The translations under genes were made by a program, and so were the position numbers. Shown here piece after piece: positions 42,536 through 51,628 of a stretch of 64,000 bases of DNA. The stretch comes from Arthrobacter sp. P2b (GTDB taxonomy: Bacteria > Actinomycetota > Actinomycetes > Actinomycetales > Micrococcaceae), in NCBI RefSeq assembly GCF_900168295.1, contig NZ_FVZL01000005.1, forward strand, positions 186,001 to 250,000, in the 5' to 3' direction. Under the pieces are notes generated by a model. It was not told where the DNA came from and made no database searches. It was given only the letters and a program-made list of their open reading frames with translations. Position 1 is the stretch's first letter. Each line of letters begins with the position of its first letter.

Positions 42536-43344
42536 AGGTGCTCCTCGTATTCCTCACTCAGGTTGTCCGCCGACCAGTCCCCGGTTCCCGCAGTCCAATG
42601 CACGGCCAGGTCCGCCAGCGGCGAAAGCTGGTCGAAGGAGACCGCCTTGTCCCGGAACAGTTCCAGGAGCGCCAGGAACCGGGCCACCACCACCAGGGTG
42701 GAATCGGCGTCGGAAATCAGCGCCCGGAAAGTCAGCGGGGATTCCTGCTGCAGGCGCAGTCCCATAATTTCCGCCTGTTCCTTGACGCTCACGTTGCTGC
42801 CGTGCAGGTGGGCCAGCCCCACCGCGGTGGGCTGCGGAGCCTTCGGCCTCAGCGCCGCCTCTGCCAAGGCGGCGAACTGTTTCGGGGTGTGCTTCCAGAC
42901 GAGTTCGGGCAGCATCGCGGCGAAGTGTTCCTCCAGCGCCACCTGGCGGGGAAAGCGGCGGCCTTCCTGGTGGAGGGTTTCGCCCAGGAGGCCGGCCACG
43001 TGCTTGAAGGCTTTGTACTGGAGAAGCCGCGCGAACAGGAGGTCGCGGGCCTCGAGCAGTGCAATATCCTCGTCGTCCTCCACTTCGCCGGCCGGAAGCA
43101 GGCGGGCGGCCTTGAGGTCCAACAGCGTCGCGGCGATGACCAGGAACTCGCTGGCCTCGTCCAGCGCCCATTCCTCACCGAGCTTCTGCAGCTTGCGGAT
43201 GTACTTGATGAATTCGTCCGTGACGGTGGCGATCGCCACCTCAGTGATGTCCAGCTGGTGCTTCGCGATCAGCCCTAGCAGGAGGTCGAACGGACCGGTG
43301 AAGTTGGCCAGCCGCACCTCGAAGCCGGGCTTGGATTCGGCCAC
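42532..43344 (-). CDS. scpA: Segregation and condensation protein A (kleisin)
   Basis: Kleisin that bridges SMC heads. The N-terminal segment FTGPFDLLLGLIAKHQLDIT and the following FLVIAATLLDLKAARLLP are diagnostic. The middle is variable and a C-terminal winged helix ends the 270-residue protein. The GTG start at 43344 lies 7 bp after the parA stop. Partner SMC is not in the window. Confidence 0.95.
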   Translation of the reverse strand: MAESKPGFEVRLANFTGPFDLLLGLIAKHQLDITEVAIATVTDEFIKYIRKLQKLGEEWALDEASEFLVIAATLLDLKAARLLPAGEVEDDEDIALLEARDLLFARLLQYKAFKHVAGLLGETLHQEGRRFPRQVALEEHFAAMLPELVWKHTPKQFAALAEAALRPKAPQPTAVGLAHLHGSNVSVKEQAEIMGLRLQQESPLTFRALISDADSTLVVVARFLALLELFRDKAVSFDQLSPLADLAVHWTAGTGDWSADNLSEEYEEHL

Positions 43345-43351
43345 GGCGTGG

Positions 43352-44251
43352 CTAGGGTGCGCCGCCGCGCGAGATCAGCTCTTTGGCCAGCCGGCGGTAT
43401 GCGTCGGCGCCCACGTGGTTTCCGGCGTAGCTGGTGATGGGCTCAGCAGCCACGGTGGCGTCGGCAAACTTGATGGACCGTTTGATGACGGTTTCGAAGA
43501 CCTTGTCCCCGAAAGCCTCCACCAGGCGGGTGATGACTTCGCGGCTGTGGAGCGTCCGCGCGTCATACATGGTGGCGAGGACACCGTCCACCTGCAGCCG
43601 CGGGTTGAGCCGGTCCTGCACCTTGTCGATGGTTTCCACGAGCAACGCCACCGCGCGCAGGGCGAAGAATTCGCAAATCAGCGGAATGATCACGCCGTGC
43701 GCCGCGGTGAGGGCGTTGACGGTCAGGAGGCCCAGGGACGGCTGGCAGTCGATGAGGACAACGTCGTAGTCGTCTTCGACCTTCTTCAGCGCCCGGTCCA
43801 GCACCTGTTCGCGGGCTACTTCATTGACCAGCTGCACTTCCGCGGCGGAGAGGTCGATGTTGGCCGGCAGGAGGTCCACGTTCTCCACGCCGGTCTGGTG
43901 GATGGCATCGCGGATGTCCACCTTGCGGTCCATCAGCACGTTGTAGACCGTGAGGTCGAGCTCGTGGGGATTGACGCCCAGGCCGGCCGAGAGGGCACCC
44001 TGCGGATCGAAGTCCACCAGCAGCACGCGGCGGCCGTATTCGGCCAGCGCCGCGGCAAGGTTGATGGTGGAGGTGGTTTTTCCGACGCCGCCCTTTTGGT
44101 TCACCATCGCGATGACGCGGGCCGGACCGTGGGAGGACAGCGGCGCGGGTTCCGGGAACTCGCGGTATGGGCGCCCCGTGGGACCCATCACCGCGTTTTC
44201 CAGGTCGAATTCCGTGCCCTCCAGAGTTGCTGAACCCTGTTCGCTGCTCAC
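43352..44251 (-). CDS. ParA-family ATPase of the scp operon
   Basis: Deviant-Walker ATPase. Walker A is MVNQKGGVGKTTSTINLAAA, then LLVDFDPQGALSAGLG and Walker B VVLIDCQPSLG. It precedes scpA, like Rv1708 in M. tuberculosis, and is distinct from the parA next to parB near the origin. About 45 residues precede the ATPase core. GTG at 44251 is preferred, with GGAT upstream; GTG at 44263 is in frame. The promoter lies about 70 bp upstream. Confidence 0.9.
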   Translation of the reverse strand: MSSEQGSATLEGTEFDLENAVMGPTGRPYREFPEPAPLSSHGPARVIAMVNQKGGVGKTTSTINLAAALAEYGRRVLLVDFDPQGALSAGLGVNPHELDLTVYNVLMDRKVDIRDAIHQTGVENVDLLPANIDLSAAEVQLVNEVAREQVLDRALKKVEDDYDVVLIDCQPSLGLLTVNALTAAHGVIIPLICEFFALRAVALLVETIDKVQDRLNPRLQVDGVLATMYDARTLHSREVITRLVEAFGDKVFETVIKRSIKFADATVAAEPITSYAGNHVGADAYRRLAKELISRGGAP

Positions 44252-44323
44252 GTATCTATCCACACTTTCGATGACGGTGATTTCCTGCCGCTGGATGGCC
44301 AGCGCCGTTCGTTCTTGATCCCA

Positions 44324-44351
44324 AGGTTACAGCGACCGACACGGTATTCAA
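44324..44351 (-). promoter_or_regulatory. Predicted promoter of the parA-scpAB-rluB-tyrA-cmk operon
   Basis: On the minus strand TTGAAT (44346-44351) and TAACCT (44324-44329) have a 16-bp spacer, about 72 bp upstream of the parA start. The match is reasonable and the position fits the first gene of the run. Confidence 0.45.
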
Positions 44352-44425
44352 CGGAACTTGACTTTTCGCGGATGTTGAGCCTTGACCTTCTAGTTGAGGT
44401 CGAAGGTTTCCTGTCCGGGTACAGA

Positions 44426-44461
44426 AAACCGCCCCCGCAGCGTTGGCTGCGGGGGCGGTTT
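44426..44461 (-). terminator. Intrinsic terminator downstream of dctA
   Basis: A perfect 16-bp stem (44426-44441 with 44446-44461), very GC-rich, loop of four, ending in TTTT on the minus strand. It lies 21 bp after the dctA stop and separates dctA from the parA operon promoter. Confidence 0.9.
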
Positions 44462-44481
44462 CCAGAAGGCGGGCCAAGAGG

Positions 44482-45831
44482 TCAGGCGTTGACCGGAACG
44501 GTGCGGGCTTCCGCTTGCTCGGGAGCGGCTTCACCGTGGTGGTGGGCCAGCATGGTTGCTTCGTCGAAGGGCTCCTGGCCGGAGAGGACGCTATTGACCT
44601 GGTCGCCGTCGATCTCCTTGACCCAGGTGCCGATCAGGATGGTGGCCACTGCGTTGCCGGTGAAGTTGGTCAGAGCGCGGGCCTCGGACATGAACCGGTC
44701 GATGCCGACAATCATGCCCACGCCGCCCAGCAGTTCGGGCTTGTGGGCCTGCAGGCCTGCCGCAAGGGTGGCCAGGCCGGCGCCGGTGACGCCTGCAGCG
44801 CCCTTGGAAGCGATGATCATGAAGATCAGCAGGGAGATCTGTGCGCCGAGGTCCAGCGGTGTGCCCATGGCGTTGGCCACGAAGAGGGACGCCATGGTCA
44901 GGTAGATGGCGGTGCCGTCAAGGTTGAAGGAGTAGCCGGTGGGTACGGTCACGCCGACGACGGGCTTGGAGACGCCGAGGTGTTCCATCTTGGCGATCAG
45001 GCGGGGCAGGGCGGCTTCGGAGGATGAGGTGGAGAAAATGAGGAGGTATTCCCGGCCCAGGTACTTCATGAGCTTGAAGATGTTGACGCCGGTGACCACC
45101 TTGAGCAGGCCGCCGAGGATGATCACGATGAACAGTGCGCAGGTGATGTAGAAGGCGGCCATCAGCGTGAACATGCTGACGATGGCCTGGAAGCCGGTAG
45201 CTCCCACGACGGCGGCGATGGCACCGAAGGCACCCACCGGGGCAAGCCACATGATCATGATCAGGATGCGGAAGACGAGGACCTGGCCATGGCCGATGGC
45301 CTTGAGGATGGGGGCGCCCTGCGGGCCCATCTTCTGGAGGGCAAACCCTACGAGGATGGCAGCAAACAACGTGGGGAGGACCGGAATGTCGCCCGGGATG
45401 ATTCCGAGCAGGAAGGCGACGGTGCTGTCTACTTCCGCCTTCTTGTTGGGATCGTAAGGGGCAAGCTTCAGGCCTTCACCGGGGTGGATCAGGTTGCCGA
45501 CAACCAGGCCAATGCCAAGCGCGAACGTGGACATGAGGACGAAGTAACCCAGGGCCAGGCCCCCCACCTTTCCCACGGTTGCCGCCTTGGCGATGGAGCC
45601 GATGCCCAGGACGATGGTGCAGAAAATGACCGGGGCGATCATCATCTTGATGAGCTTGATGAACCCGTCGCCGAGCGGCTTGAGGGACTTGCCAACCTCA
45701 GGGAACATCAGCCCCACCAGGGCGCCCAGGATGACGGCGGCGATGACGGCGATGTACAGGTAATGCGATTTGTCGATGCCCTTGCGCCGCGTCTTCACGG
45801 TGTCGAGCGACTCTCCTCGTTGAGAAGCCAT
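44482..45831 (-). CDS. dctA: C4-dicarboxylate:cation symporter DctA
   Basis: DAACS-family membrane carrier for succinate, fumarate and malate. The 449-residue protein has eight or more hydrophobic segments, the serine-rich re-entrant motif (FSTSSSEAALPRLI) and the conserved VPTGYSFNLDGTAIYLTMA. VGIDRFMSEARALTNFTGN is the helix-8 substrate motif. It is transcribed divergently from the two-component system at 46003, which probably controls it. Confidence 0.94.
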   Translation of the reverse strand: MASQRGESLDTVKTRRKGIDKSHYLYIAVIAAVILGALVGLMFPEVGKSLKPLGDGFIKLIKMMIAPVIFCTIVLGIGSIAKAATVGKVGGLALGYFVLMSTFALGIGLVVGNLIHPGEGLKLAPYDPNKKAEVDSTVAFLLGIIPGDIPVLPTLFAAILVGFALQKMGPQGAPILKAIGHGQVLVFRILIMIMWLAPVGAFGAIAAVVGATGFQAIVSMFTLMAAFYITCALFIVIILGGLLKVVTGVNIFKLMKYLGREYLLIFSTSSSEAALPRLIAKMEHLGVSKPVVGVTVPTGYSFNLDGTAIYLTMASLFVANAMGTPLDLGAQISLLIFMIIASKGAAGVTGAGLATLAAGLQAHKPELLGGVGMIVGIDRFMSEARALTNFTGNAVATILIGTWVKEIDGDQVNSVLSGQEPFDEATMLAHHHGEAAPEQAEARTVPVNA

Positions 45832-45904
45832 GATGTTGTCTCCTTATGGATAATCTGGTAGACGCTGCGGGCACATTCTCTGGGCTCAACACGTCCTGCG
45901 GTGT

Positions 45905-45982
45905 GATAACCATCATTGGGCACGCCGTGACCCAGCTCACCGTTGCGTTCATATTGGTCGTGGCGCAGATAACAGTCATGGA
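45905..45982. promoter_or_regulatory. Two direct GATAAC repeats 63 bp apart in the dctA/kinase divergent region
   Basis: GATAACCATCATTG starts at 45905 and GATAACAGTCATGG at 45968; they agree in GATAAC-N2-TCAT-N-G. The 63-bp distance is six helical turns. They lie in the 171 bp region between dctA (45831) and the kinase start, a suitable place for binding of the response regulator. Binding is inferred. Confidence 0.4.
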
Positions 45983-46002
45983 AGATGCGCGGGAAGGTAC
46001 AG

Positions 46003-47655
46003 ATGATCCACCGCTGGAGTATCGCCCGACGGCTCTTCGTGGCGAACCTGCTGATCGTGGTGGTGTTTATCGCGATCGTCGGATCCGCCACCTATGTCGA
46101 CGCCCGTGACCGCACCTACGACGAGGCCGGTTTGCGGATGGCAGGAATTGCGGACGCAATTGCTGCCAGCCCCTTCGTGCTGCAGGCGGCGGATTCCGAC
46201 GAACCTTCGTCCCTCCTGCAGCCCTATGCCATGGACGTCATGGCACGTGCCGACGTCGACTTCATCACCATCATGGCTCCGGACCGGACGCGGTGGACCC
46301 ATCCCCGGAGTGAGGAGCTCGGCCGCCCCTATATCGGTTCCATTGACGCCGCACTGCGCGGCGATGAATTCACCGAGGTCACCGCGGGCACCCTCGGCCC
46401 GTCCGTGCGGACCATCGTTCCGGTCAAGGACGCCGGCGGTGCAGTCAGGGCGCTGGTGGCAGTGGGCGTCACGGTGGGGACGGTGGACGTCGCCTTCGCC
46501 GCACGCCTGCCTGCCCTGCTGGCCATCGGGCTTGCCCTGCTGGTGGGCGGGTCCCTGGCGTCCTGGCTGCTGGGCAGGTACCTTCGCCGGGTCACCCGGG
46601 GCTGGGGGCCGGAGCAGCTGTCGCAGCTCTTCGCCTACTACGAGTCCGTGCTGCATTCAGTCCGCGAAGGGCTGATCCTTATCGACACCAAAGGCAAAGT
46701 GGTGATGTACAACGACCAGGCCGCCGAGCTGCTGGGCCTGGATGAGACGGGCAGCAAGGACCCCACCCGTCCGCCGTCGCTCGCAGAACTGCCCCTCGAC
46801 GAGGAGCTCCGCTACCTGTTTGAATCCGGCCGCAGCGCAAAGGACGAAATTGTCCTCTCCGGATCCCGGGTCCTGGTGGTGAACCAGGGGCCGGCGAAGG
46901 GGCCGGAAACAGCAGGCAGCCGGGGCAGGACCCCGGTGTACGGAACAGTGGCCACCCTTCGGGACCGGACCGAAATCGAGGCCCTGGGCAACGAGCTGGA
47001 AACGATGCGGACCCTTTCCGACGCCCTGCGGGCGCAGACCCACGAACACGCAAACCGGCTGCACACCATGGTTTCGCTTTTGGAGTTGGGCCGCACCCGG
47101 GAGGCCCTGGATTTTGCCACCAAGGACCTGGAGCTCAGCCAGCAGCTGACGGACAACATGGTCAGCTCGGTGGACGAGCCGGTATTGGGTGCGCTGGTCA
47201 TGGGCAAGGTGGCCGAAGCCCATGAGCGGGGAGTCCAGCTGGATGTCGCCACCCTGGGATCAGGCACGGTGGAGGGCATCGCCGTGCAGGACCTGGTGAC
47301 CATCCTCGGAAACCTGCTGGACAACGCCATCGACGCCGCCGCGGAGGGAACGCCTCCCCGGCGGGTGGAGCTGACGGTGGAATCCGACGAGGAAGGCCTC
47401 GACATCGCCGTCCACGACTCCGGCGCACCGATTGATCCAGGCTCCGTGGAGAACATCCTCCGGCACGGATACAGTACAAAGCCCGCCGGGCCGGGCGGGC
47501 GGGGCATCGGGCTTGCCCTGGTCCGCCAGGCTGTACAGCGGCTGGGAGGTACATTGACCATCAACGGACGGCGCGGCGCCAAGTTCGAAGTGTTCCTGCC
47601 CGCAGCATTGCCCCCAGAGGCACCATTGTCCCCAGAGAAGGAGCATGGAGCGTGA
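46003..47655 (+). CDS. CitA/DcuS-type sensor histidine kinase
   Basis: Membrane sensor for carboxylates. The layout is a first membrane segment (LFVANLLIVVVFIAIVGSAT), an extracytoplasmic PDC/PAS domain of about 130 residues, and a second membrane segment (LLAIGLALLVGGSLASWLLG). A cytoplasmic PAS domain and the kinase core follow. The phospho-histidine region is RAQTHEHANRLHTMVSLL, the N-box is NLLDNAIDAA and the G-box is GRGIGLALV. The ATG at 46003 has GGAAGG upstream; another at 45985 is in frame. It overlaps the regulator gene by four bases. Next to dctA, it probably senses C4-dicarboxylates or citrate. Confidence 0.92.
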   Translation: MIHRWSIARRLFVANLLIVVVFIAIVGSATYVDARDRTYDEAGLRMAGIADAIAASPFVLQAADSDEPSSLLQPYAMDVMARADVDFITIMAPDRTRWTHPRSEELGRPYIGSIDAALRGDEFTEVTAGTLGPSVRTIVPVKDAGGAVRALVAVGVTVGTVDVAFAARLPALLAIGLALLVGGSLASWLLGRYLRRVTRGWGPEQLSQLFAYYESVLHSVREGLILIDTKGKVVMYNDQAAELLGLDETGSKDPTRPPSLAELPLDEELRYLFESGRSAKDEIVLSGSRVLVVNQGPAKGPETAGSRGRTPVYGTVATLRDRTEIEALGNELETMRTLSDALRAQTHEHANRLHTMVSLLELGRTREALDFATKDLELSQQLTDNMVSSVDEPVLGALVMGKVAEAHERGVQLDVATLGSGTVEGIAVQDLVTILGNLLDNAIDAAAEGTPPRRVELTVESDEEGLDIAVHDSGAPIDPGSVENILRHGYSTKPAGPGGRGIGLALVRQAVQRLGGTLTINGRRGAKFEVFLPAALPPEAPLSPEKEHGA

Positions 47656-48365
47656 GTGACATAAGGGTCCTCGTCGTTGAGGACGAGGCCATCGCGTCCG
47701 CCGCGCACGCAGCCTACGTGGGGCGTGTTCCGGGTTTCGAGCTCGCCGGGACCGCCCCGGACGGCCAGTCCGCGCTTCGGCTGCTCAACGAGTTTTCGGC
47801 AGCAGGCAAACCCGTGGAGCTGGTCCTGCTGGACATGAACCTGCCCGATCTCCACGGGCTGGACATTGCCCGGCGGATGCGCTCGGCCGGCATTCTTGCC
47901 GACATCATCGCCATCACCGCCGTCAGGGAGCTGGCCATTGTGCGCAGCGCCGTGGCTATCGGAGTGGTGCAGTACCTCATCAAGCCGTTCACGTTCGCCA
48001 CCTTTGCGGACAAGCTGGAAAGCTACCGGCAGTTCCGCCAGCAACTTGCAGGCCCGGGCACAGCGTCGGGCAAGTCCGCCACATCCCAGAGCGAAGTGGA
48101 CCAGGCGTTCGCCAGCCTGCGGGCCCCCTCCGAACTTCCCCTGCCCAAGGGGCTCTCGGCCTCCACGCTGGGCTCGGTCCAGGACTTCGTGAGGCAGCAG
48201 CACGACGCCGTGTCCGCCACCGAGGTGATGGATGCGCTGGGGATGTCCCGGGTGACCGCACGCCGGTACCTTGAGTATCTTGCCGACGCCGGCACCGTCT
48301 CGCGGACTGCGCGGTACGGCACGCCGGGCAGGCCGGAAAATGAATACCGCTGGAGCGGGCGGTAA
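47652..48365 (+). CDS. CitB/DcuR-type response regulator
   Basis: Partner of the upstream kinase. The receiver domain has acidic residues VVEDE, phospho-acceptor aspartate in LVLLDMNLPD, and lysine in YLIKPF. The C-terminal part carries an HTH (SATEVMDALGMSRVTARRYL). The 237-residue length is normal for the CitB group. The GTG start overlaps the kinase stop (GTGA). Likely targets are dctA and possibly its own promoter. Confidence 0.93.
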   Translation: MSDIRVLVVEDEAIASAAHAAYVGRVPGFELAGTAPDGQSALRLLNEFSAAGKPVELVLLDMNLPDLHGLDIARRMRSAGILADIIAITAVRELAIVRSAVAIGVVQYLIKPFTFATFADKLESYRQFRQQLAGPGTASGKSATSQSEVDQAFASLRAPSELPLPKGLSASTLGSVQDFVRQQHDAVSATEVMDALGMSRVTARRYLEYLADAGTVSRTARYGTPGRPENEYRWSGR

Positions 48366-48374
48366 CCGAACAGC

Positions 48375-48446
48375 TGTATACACCAACCGCCGGACTTGTG
48401 CCCTTTTCGCTTCCAGGGCTTCCTTTTCTCCACAGCGTGTATACAC
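48375..48446. promoter_or_regulatory. Twin GTATAC palindromes upstream of gntR-prpDBC
   Basis: TGTATACA at 48375-48382 and GTGTATACAC at 48437-48446 are perfect palindromes with the same core. Their centres are 63 bp apart, six helical turns. The second also contains a possible -10 (TATACA). GntR/FadR-type repressors bind such short palindromes, so the gntR product is the likely ligand, with possible DNA looping between the sites. Confidence 0.65.
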
Positions 48447-48477
48447 TGAGGTGGAAAGCCGAAGGAATGGAGCAGCA

Positions 48478-49137
48478 GTGCGGGCAAGCGAACGCGCCTA
48501 CAGGGCACTGCGCGACGACATCGTGGAGTGGCGGCTTCCGCCCGGCACGCTGCTGGCCGAAGTGGAACAGTCAGGGCGCCTCGGGGTTTCACGCACGCCG
48601 CTCCGGGAAGCGCTGGGCCGCCTCACGGCAGAAGGCCTGACGACGGCGGGCGGGCGCGGCGTGATGGTCACCGCCATCTCCCTGGCTGACATCGATGAAC
48701 TCTTCGAACTCCGGGAGACACTGGAAGGGAGGGCGGCGGCGCTTGCCGCAGAGCGCGGCGAACCTGCAACATTCCGGCGGCTGCAGGCCGCCCTGCTGGC
48801 GGCCCCGGCGCTCGTCACCGGCGACACGCCCGCCGTCGAGGACTACTACGGCCTGGTCAGTGACCTGGATGCGGCCATAGACTCGGCAATTTCCAACTCC
48901 TACCTGGTGCAGGCAATGCGGAGTTTGAGGGTGCATCTGGTCCGCATTCGACGGATGGCAGCTGACAACGCAGCCCGGCTGACGGCAGCGGCAGCCGAAC
49001 ACGCGGCCATTGCCGAGGCAATCGCCGACCGCAACCCCCGGCTCGCGCAGGCCGCCACCACACTGCATCTGCATCGCAGCCTTTCCCACATCAAAGCCAC
49101 CTCCACTTCCCTGCACAACACGTCCACATCCCCCTAA
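48478..49137 (+). CDS. GntR-family (FadR/FCD type) regulator of the prp operon
   Basis: A 219-residue regulator. The N-terminal winged HTH includes RASERAYRALRDDIVEW and RLGVSRTPLREALGRLTAEG. The C-terminal FCD-like helical domain would bind a small-molecule effector. The GTG at 48478 has GGAATGGAG upstream and begins at the usual first helix; the open frame reaches 48271. prpD begins 9 bp after its stop, so it is the first gene of the propionate operon and probably controls it through the twin palindromes. Confidence 0.88.
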   Translation: MRASERAYRALRDDIVEWRLPPGTLLAEVEQSGRLGVSRTPLREALGRLTAEGLTTAGGRGVMVTAISLADIDELFELRETLEGRAAALAAERGEPATFRRLQAALLAAPALVTGDTPAVEDYYGLVSDLDAAIDSAISNSYLVQAMRSLRVHLVRIRRMAADNAARLTAAAAEHAAIAEAIADRNPRLAQAATTLHLHRSLSHIKATSTSLHNTSTSP

Positions 49138-49146
49138 AGGAGCACC

Positions 49147-50667
49147 ATGGTTCAGGAACACCACGTCCGCGTGTACAAGAGCGAGGAAAACCTTCCCCGG
49201 GAGGACCAGCTGGCCCACAAGATCGCCGTGGTCGCCGCCGACCCCGTGGAGGTCACCGCCGAGGTGACCGACATGGTGATCAACCGGATCATCGATAACG
49301 CCTCGGTGGCCATCGCATCGCTGAACCGTGCACCGATCGTGGCCGCACGGGCCCAGGCGCTGTCCCACGCACCCAGCACGGGCGGCAAGGGCGCGAAGGT
49401 CTTTGGCATCGGGGAACGGGTCTCCCCCGAATGGGCCGCGTGGGCGAACGGCGTTGCCGTTCGGGAACTGGACTACCACGACACCTTCCTCGCCGCCGAC
49501 TACTCGCACCCGGGCGACAACATTCCGCCGATCCTGGCCGTCGCGCAGCACGCGGGTTCCAGCGGCCTCGACCTGCTGCGTGGGATCGCCACCGGGTATG
49601 AGATCCAGGTGAACCTGGTCAAGGCGATCTGCCTGCACAAGCACAAGATCGACCACGTCGCCCACCTGGGCCCCTCCGCTGCGGCAGGCATCGGCACACT
49701 GCTGGGCCTCGACGTCGAGACCATCTTCCAGTCCGTGGGCCAGGCCCTGCACACCACCACCGCCACCCGGCAGTCGCGCAAGGGCGAGATATCCACCTGG
49801 AAGGCCCACGCCCCGGCCTTCGCCGGGAAGATGGCCGTCGAAGCCGCGGACCGTGCGATGCGCGGGCAGACTTCGCCTGTGCCGATCTACGAGGGTGAAG
49901 ACGGTGTGATCGCCTGGCTGCTCGATGGGCCCGACGCCTCCTACATGGTGCCGCTCCCCACTCCCGGGCAAGCGAAGCGGGCCATCCTGGATACCTACAC
50001 CAAGGAACACTCGGCCGAGTACCAGGCCCAGGCCTGGATCGACCTCGCCCGGAAACTCCACAAAGAGCACCCCGAAGCCACGGACCCGGCCAACGTGAAG
50101 TCGGTGCTGATCAAAACCAGCCACCACACCCATTACGTCATTGGCTCCGGCGCCAACGATCCCCAGAAGTACTCGCCCACAGCATCCCGCGAAACCCTGG
50201 ACCACTCCATCCCCTACATCTTCACTGTCGCGCTGCAGGACGGGGCCTGGCACCACGTTGACTCCTATTCCCCTGAACGCGCCGCGCGCCCGGACACGGT
50301 GGATCTGTGGCAAAAGGTGTCCACCGAGGAAGATGCGGAATGGACGCGCCGCTACCACTCCCTGGACATCAACGAAAAAGCCTTCGGCGGCTCCGTGGAA
50401 ATCACCCTCACCGACGGCACCATCATCACTGATGAGATCGCCGTGGCTGACGCCCATCCGCTCGGTGCCCGGCCGTTCGGCCGGGAGCAGTACATCACCA
50501 AGTTCCGCACCCTCGCCGCAGGGCTCGTGGAGGAAGCCGAAATTGATCGGTTCCTCGCCGCCGTCGAACGCCTCCCCGAACTCGCCGCCGGGGAACTGGA
50601 CCAGCTGAACATCACCGCAGCCCCCGGCGTCATCGACCTGAACGCCGCACCCAAGGGACTGTTCTAG
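49147..50667 (+). CDS. prpD: 2-methylcitrate dehydratase PrpD
   Basis: MmgE/PrpD-family dehydratase turning 2-methylcitrate into 2-methyl-cis-aconitate in propionate breakdown. The 506-residue length is normal. Recognisable segments are [34 protein letters not shown] and [18 protein letters not shown]. It has AAAGGAG before the ATG. The stop directly abuts the prpB ATG without spacing, so prpB translation is probably coupled. Confidence 0.95.
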   Translation: MVQEHHVRVYKSEENLPREDQLAHKIAVVAADPVEVTAEVTDMVINRIIDNASVAIASLNRAPIVAARAQALSHAPSTGGKGAKVFGIGERVSPEWAAWANGVAVRELDYHDTFLAADYSHPGDNIPPILAVAQHAGSSGLDLLRGIATGYEIQVNLVKAICLHKHKIDHVAHLGPSAAAGIGTLLGLDVETIFQSVGQALHTTTATRQSRKGEISTWKAHAPAFAGKMAVEAADRAMRGQTSPVPIYEGEDGVIAWLLDGPDASYMVPLPTPGQAKRAILDTYTKEHSAEYQAQAWIDLARKLHKEHPEATDPANVKSVLIKTSHHTHYVIGSGANDPQKYSPTASRETLDHSIPYIFTVALQDGAWHHVDSYSPERAARPDTVDLWQKVSTEEDAEWTRRYHSLDINEKAFGGSVEITLTDGTIITDEIAVADAHPLGARPFGREQYITKFRTLAAGLVEEAEIDRFLAAVERLPELAAGELDQLNITAAPGVIDLNAAPKGLF

Positions 50668-51573
50668 ATGCTGTACTCCACCACCACCCCGGAACAGAAG
50701 CGCATCCGGTTCCGCGAGCTACTCGCCTCCGGCACCATCGCCCAGTTTCCAGGGGCGTTCAACCCGCTCTCCGCGAGGCTGATCCAGGAAAAGGGATTCG
50801 CGGGGGTCTACATCTCCGGCGCCGTCCTGGCTAACGACCTCGGCCTGCCGGACATCGGGCTGACCACCCTGACGGAGGTTGCCACCAGGGCCGGGCAGAT
50901 TGCCCGGATGACGGACCTGCCAGCCATTGTCGACGCCGACACCGGCTTCGGCGAACCCATGAACGTGGCCCGCACCGTCCAGGAAATCGAAAACGCCGGA
51001 CTCGCCGGACTGCACATCGAGGACCAGTTCAACCCCAAACGCTGCGGCCACCTCGACGGCAAAAACGTGGTGGACCTGGACACCGCCACCAAACGCATCC
51101 GCGCCGCCGCCGACGCCCGCCGCGACCCGAACTTCCTCATCATGGCCCGCACCGACATCCGCGCCACGGATGGGCTGGCAGCAGCCCAGGACCGCGCCAA
51201 AGCCCTGGTGGACGCCGGCGCGGACGCCATCTTTCCCGAAGCCATGAAGGACCTCACCGAGTTCCAGGCCATCCGCGACGCCGTGGACGTGCCCATCCTG
51301 GCCAACATGACCGAATTCGGCAAAAGCGACCTCTTCACCATAGAGCAGCTCCAGGGCGTGGGCGTCAACATGGTCATCTACCCCGTCACCCTCCTCCGTA
51401 GTGCCATGGGCGCCGCCGAGCGTACGCTGGACTCGATCAGGTCAGAGGGAACGCAGGAAGCACAGGTTGGCAGCATGCTGACGCGTGCACGGCTGTACGA
51501 GCTGGTGGACTACGAGGGCTACAACCGGTTCGACACAGGGGTCTTCAATTTCCAGGTCCCCGGAACGCACTAA
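50668..51573 (+). CDS. prpB: 2-methylisocitrate lyase PrpB
   Basis: Cleaves 2-methylisocitrate to pyruvate and succinate. The 301-residue PEP mutase/ICL-superfamily protein has the metal-binding DADTGFGEP segment, the active-site loop NPKRCGHLDGK with its cysteine, and LIMARTDIRATDG. Its first base follows the prpD stop directly. It lies in the middle of prpDBC. Confidence 0.96.
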   Translation: MLYSTTTPEQKRIRFRELLASGTIAQFPGAFNPLSARLIQEKGFAGVYISGAVLANDLGLPDIGLTTLTEVATRAGQIARMTDLPAIVDADTGFGEPMNVARTVQEIENAGLAGLHIEDQFNPKRCGHLDGKNVVDLDTATKRIRAAADARRDPNFLIMARTDIRATDGLAAAQDRAKALVDAGADAIFPEAMKDLTEFQAIRDAVDVPILANMTEFGKSDLFTIEQLQGVGVNMVIYPVTLLRSAMGAAERTLDSIRSEGTQEAQVGSMLTRARLYELVDYEGYNRFDTGVFNFQVPGTH

Positions 51574-51628
51574 CGACCCGCCGGCTCCGGCCGGCTTCAA
51601 CAGGCGACAGGAACAAAGGAGTTTCAGC

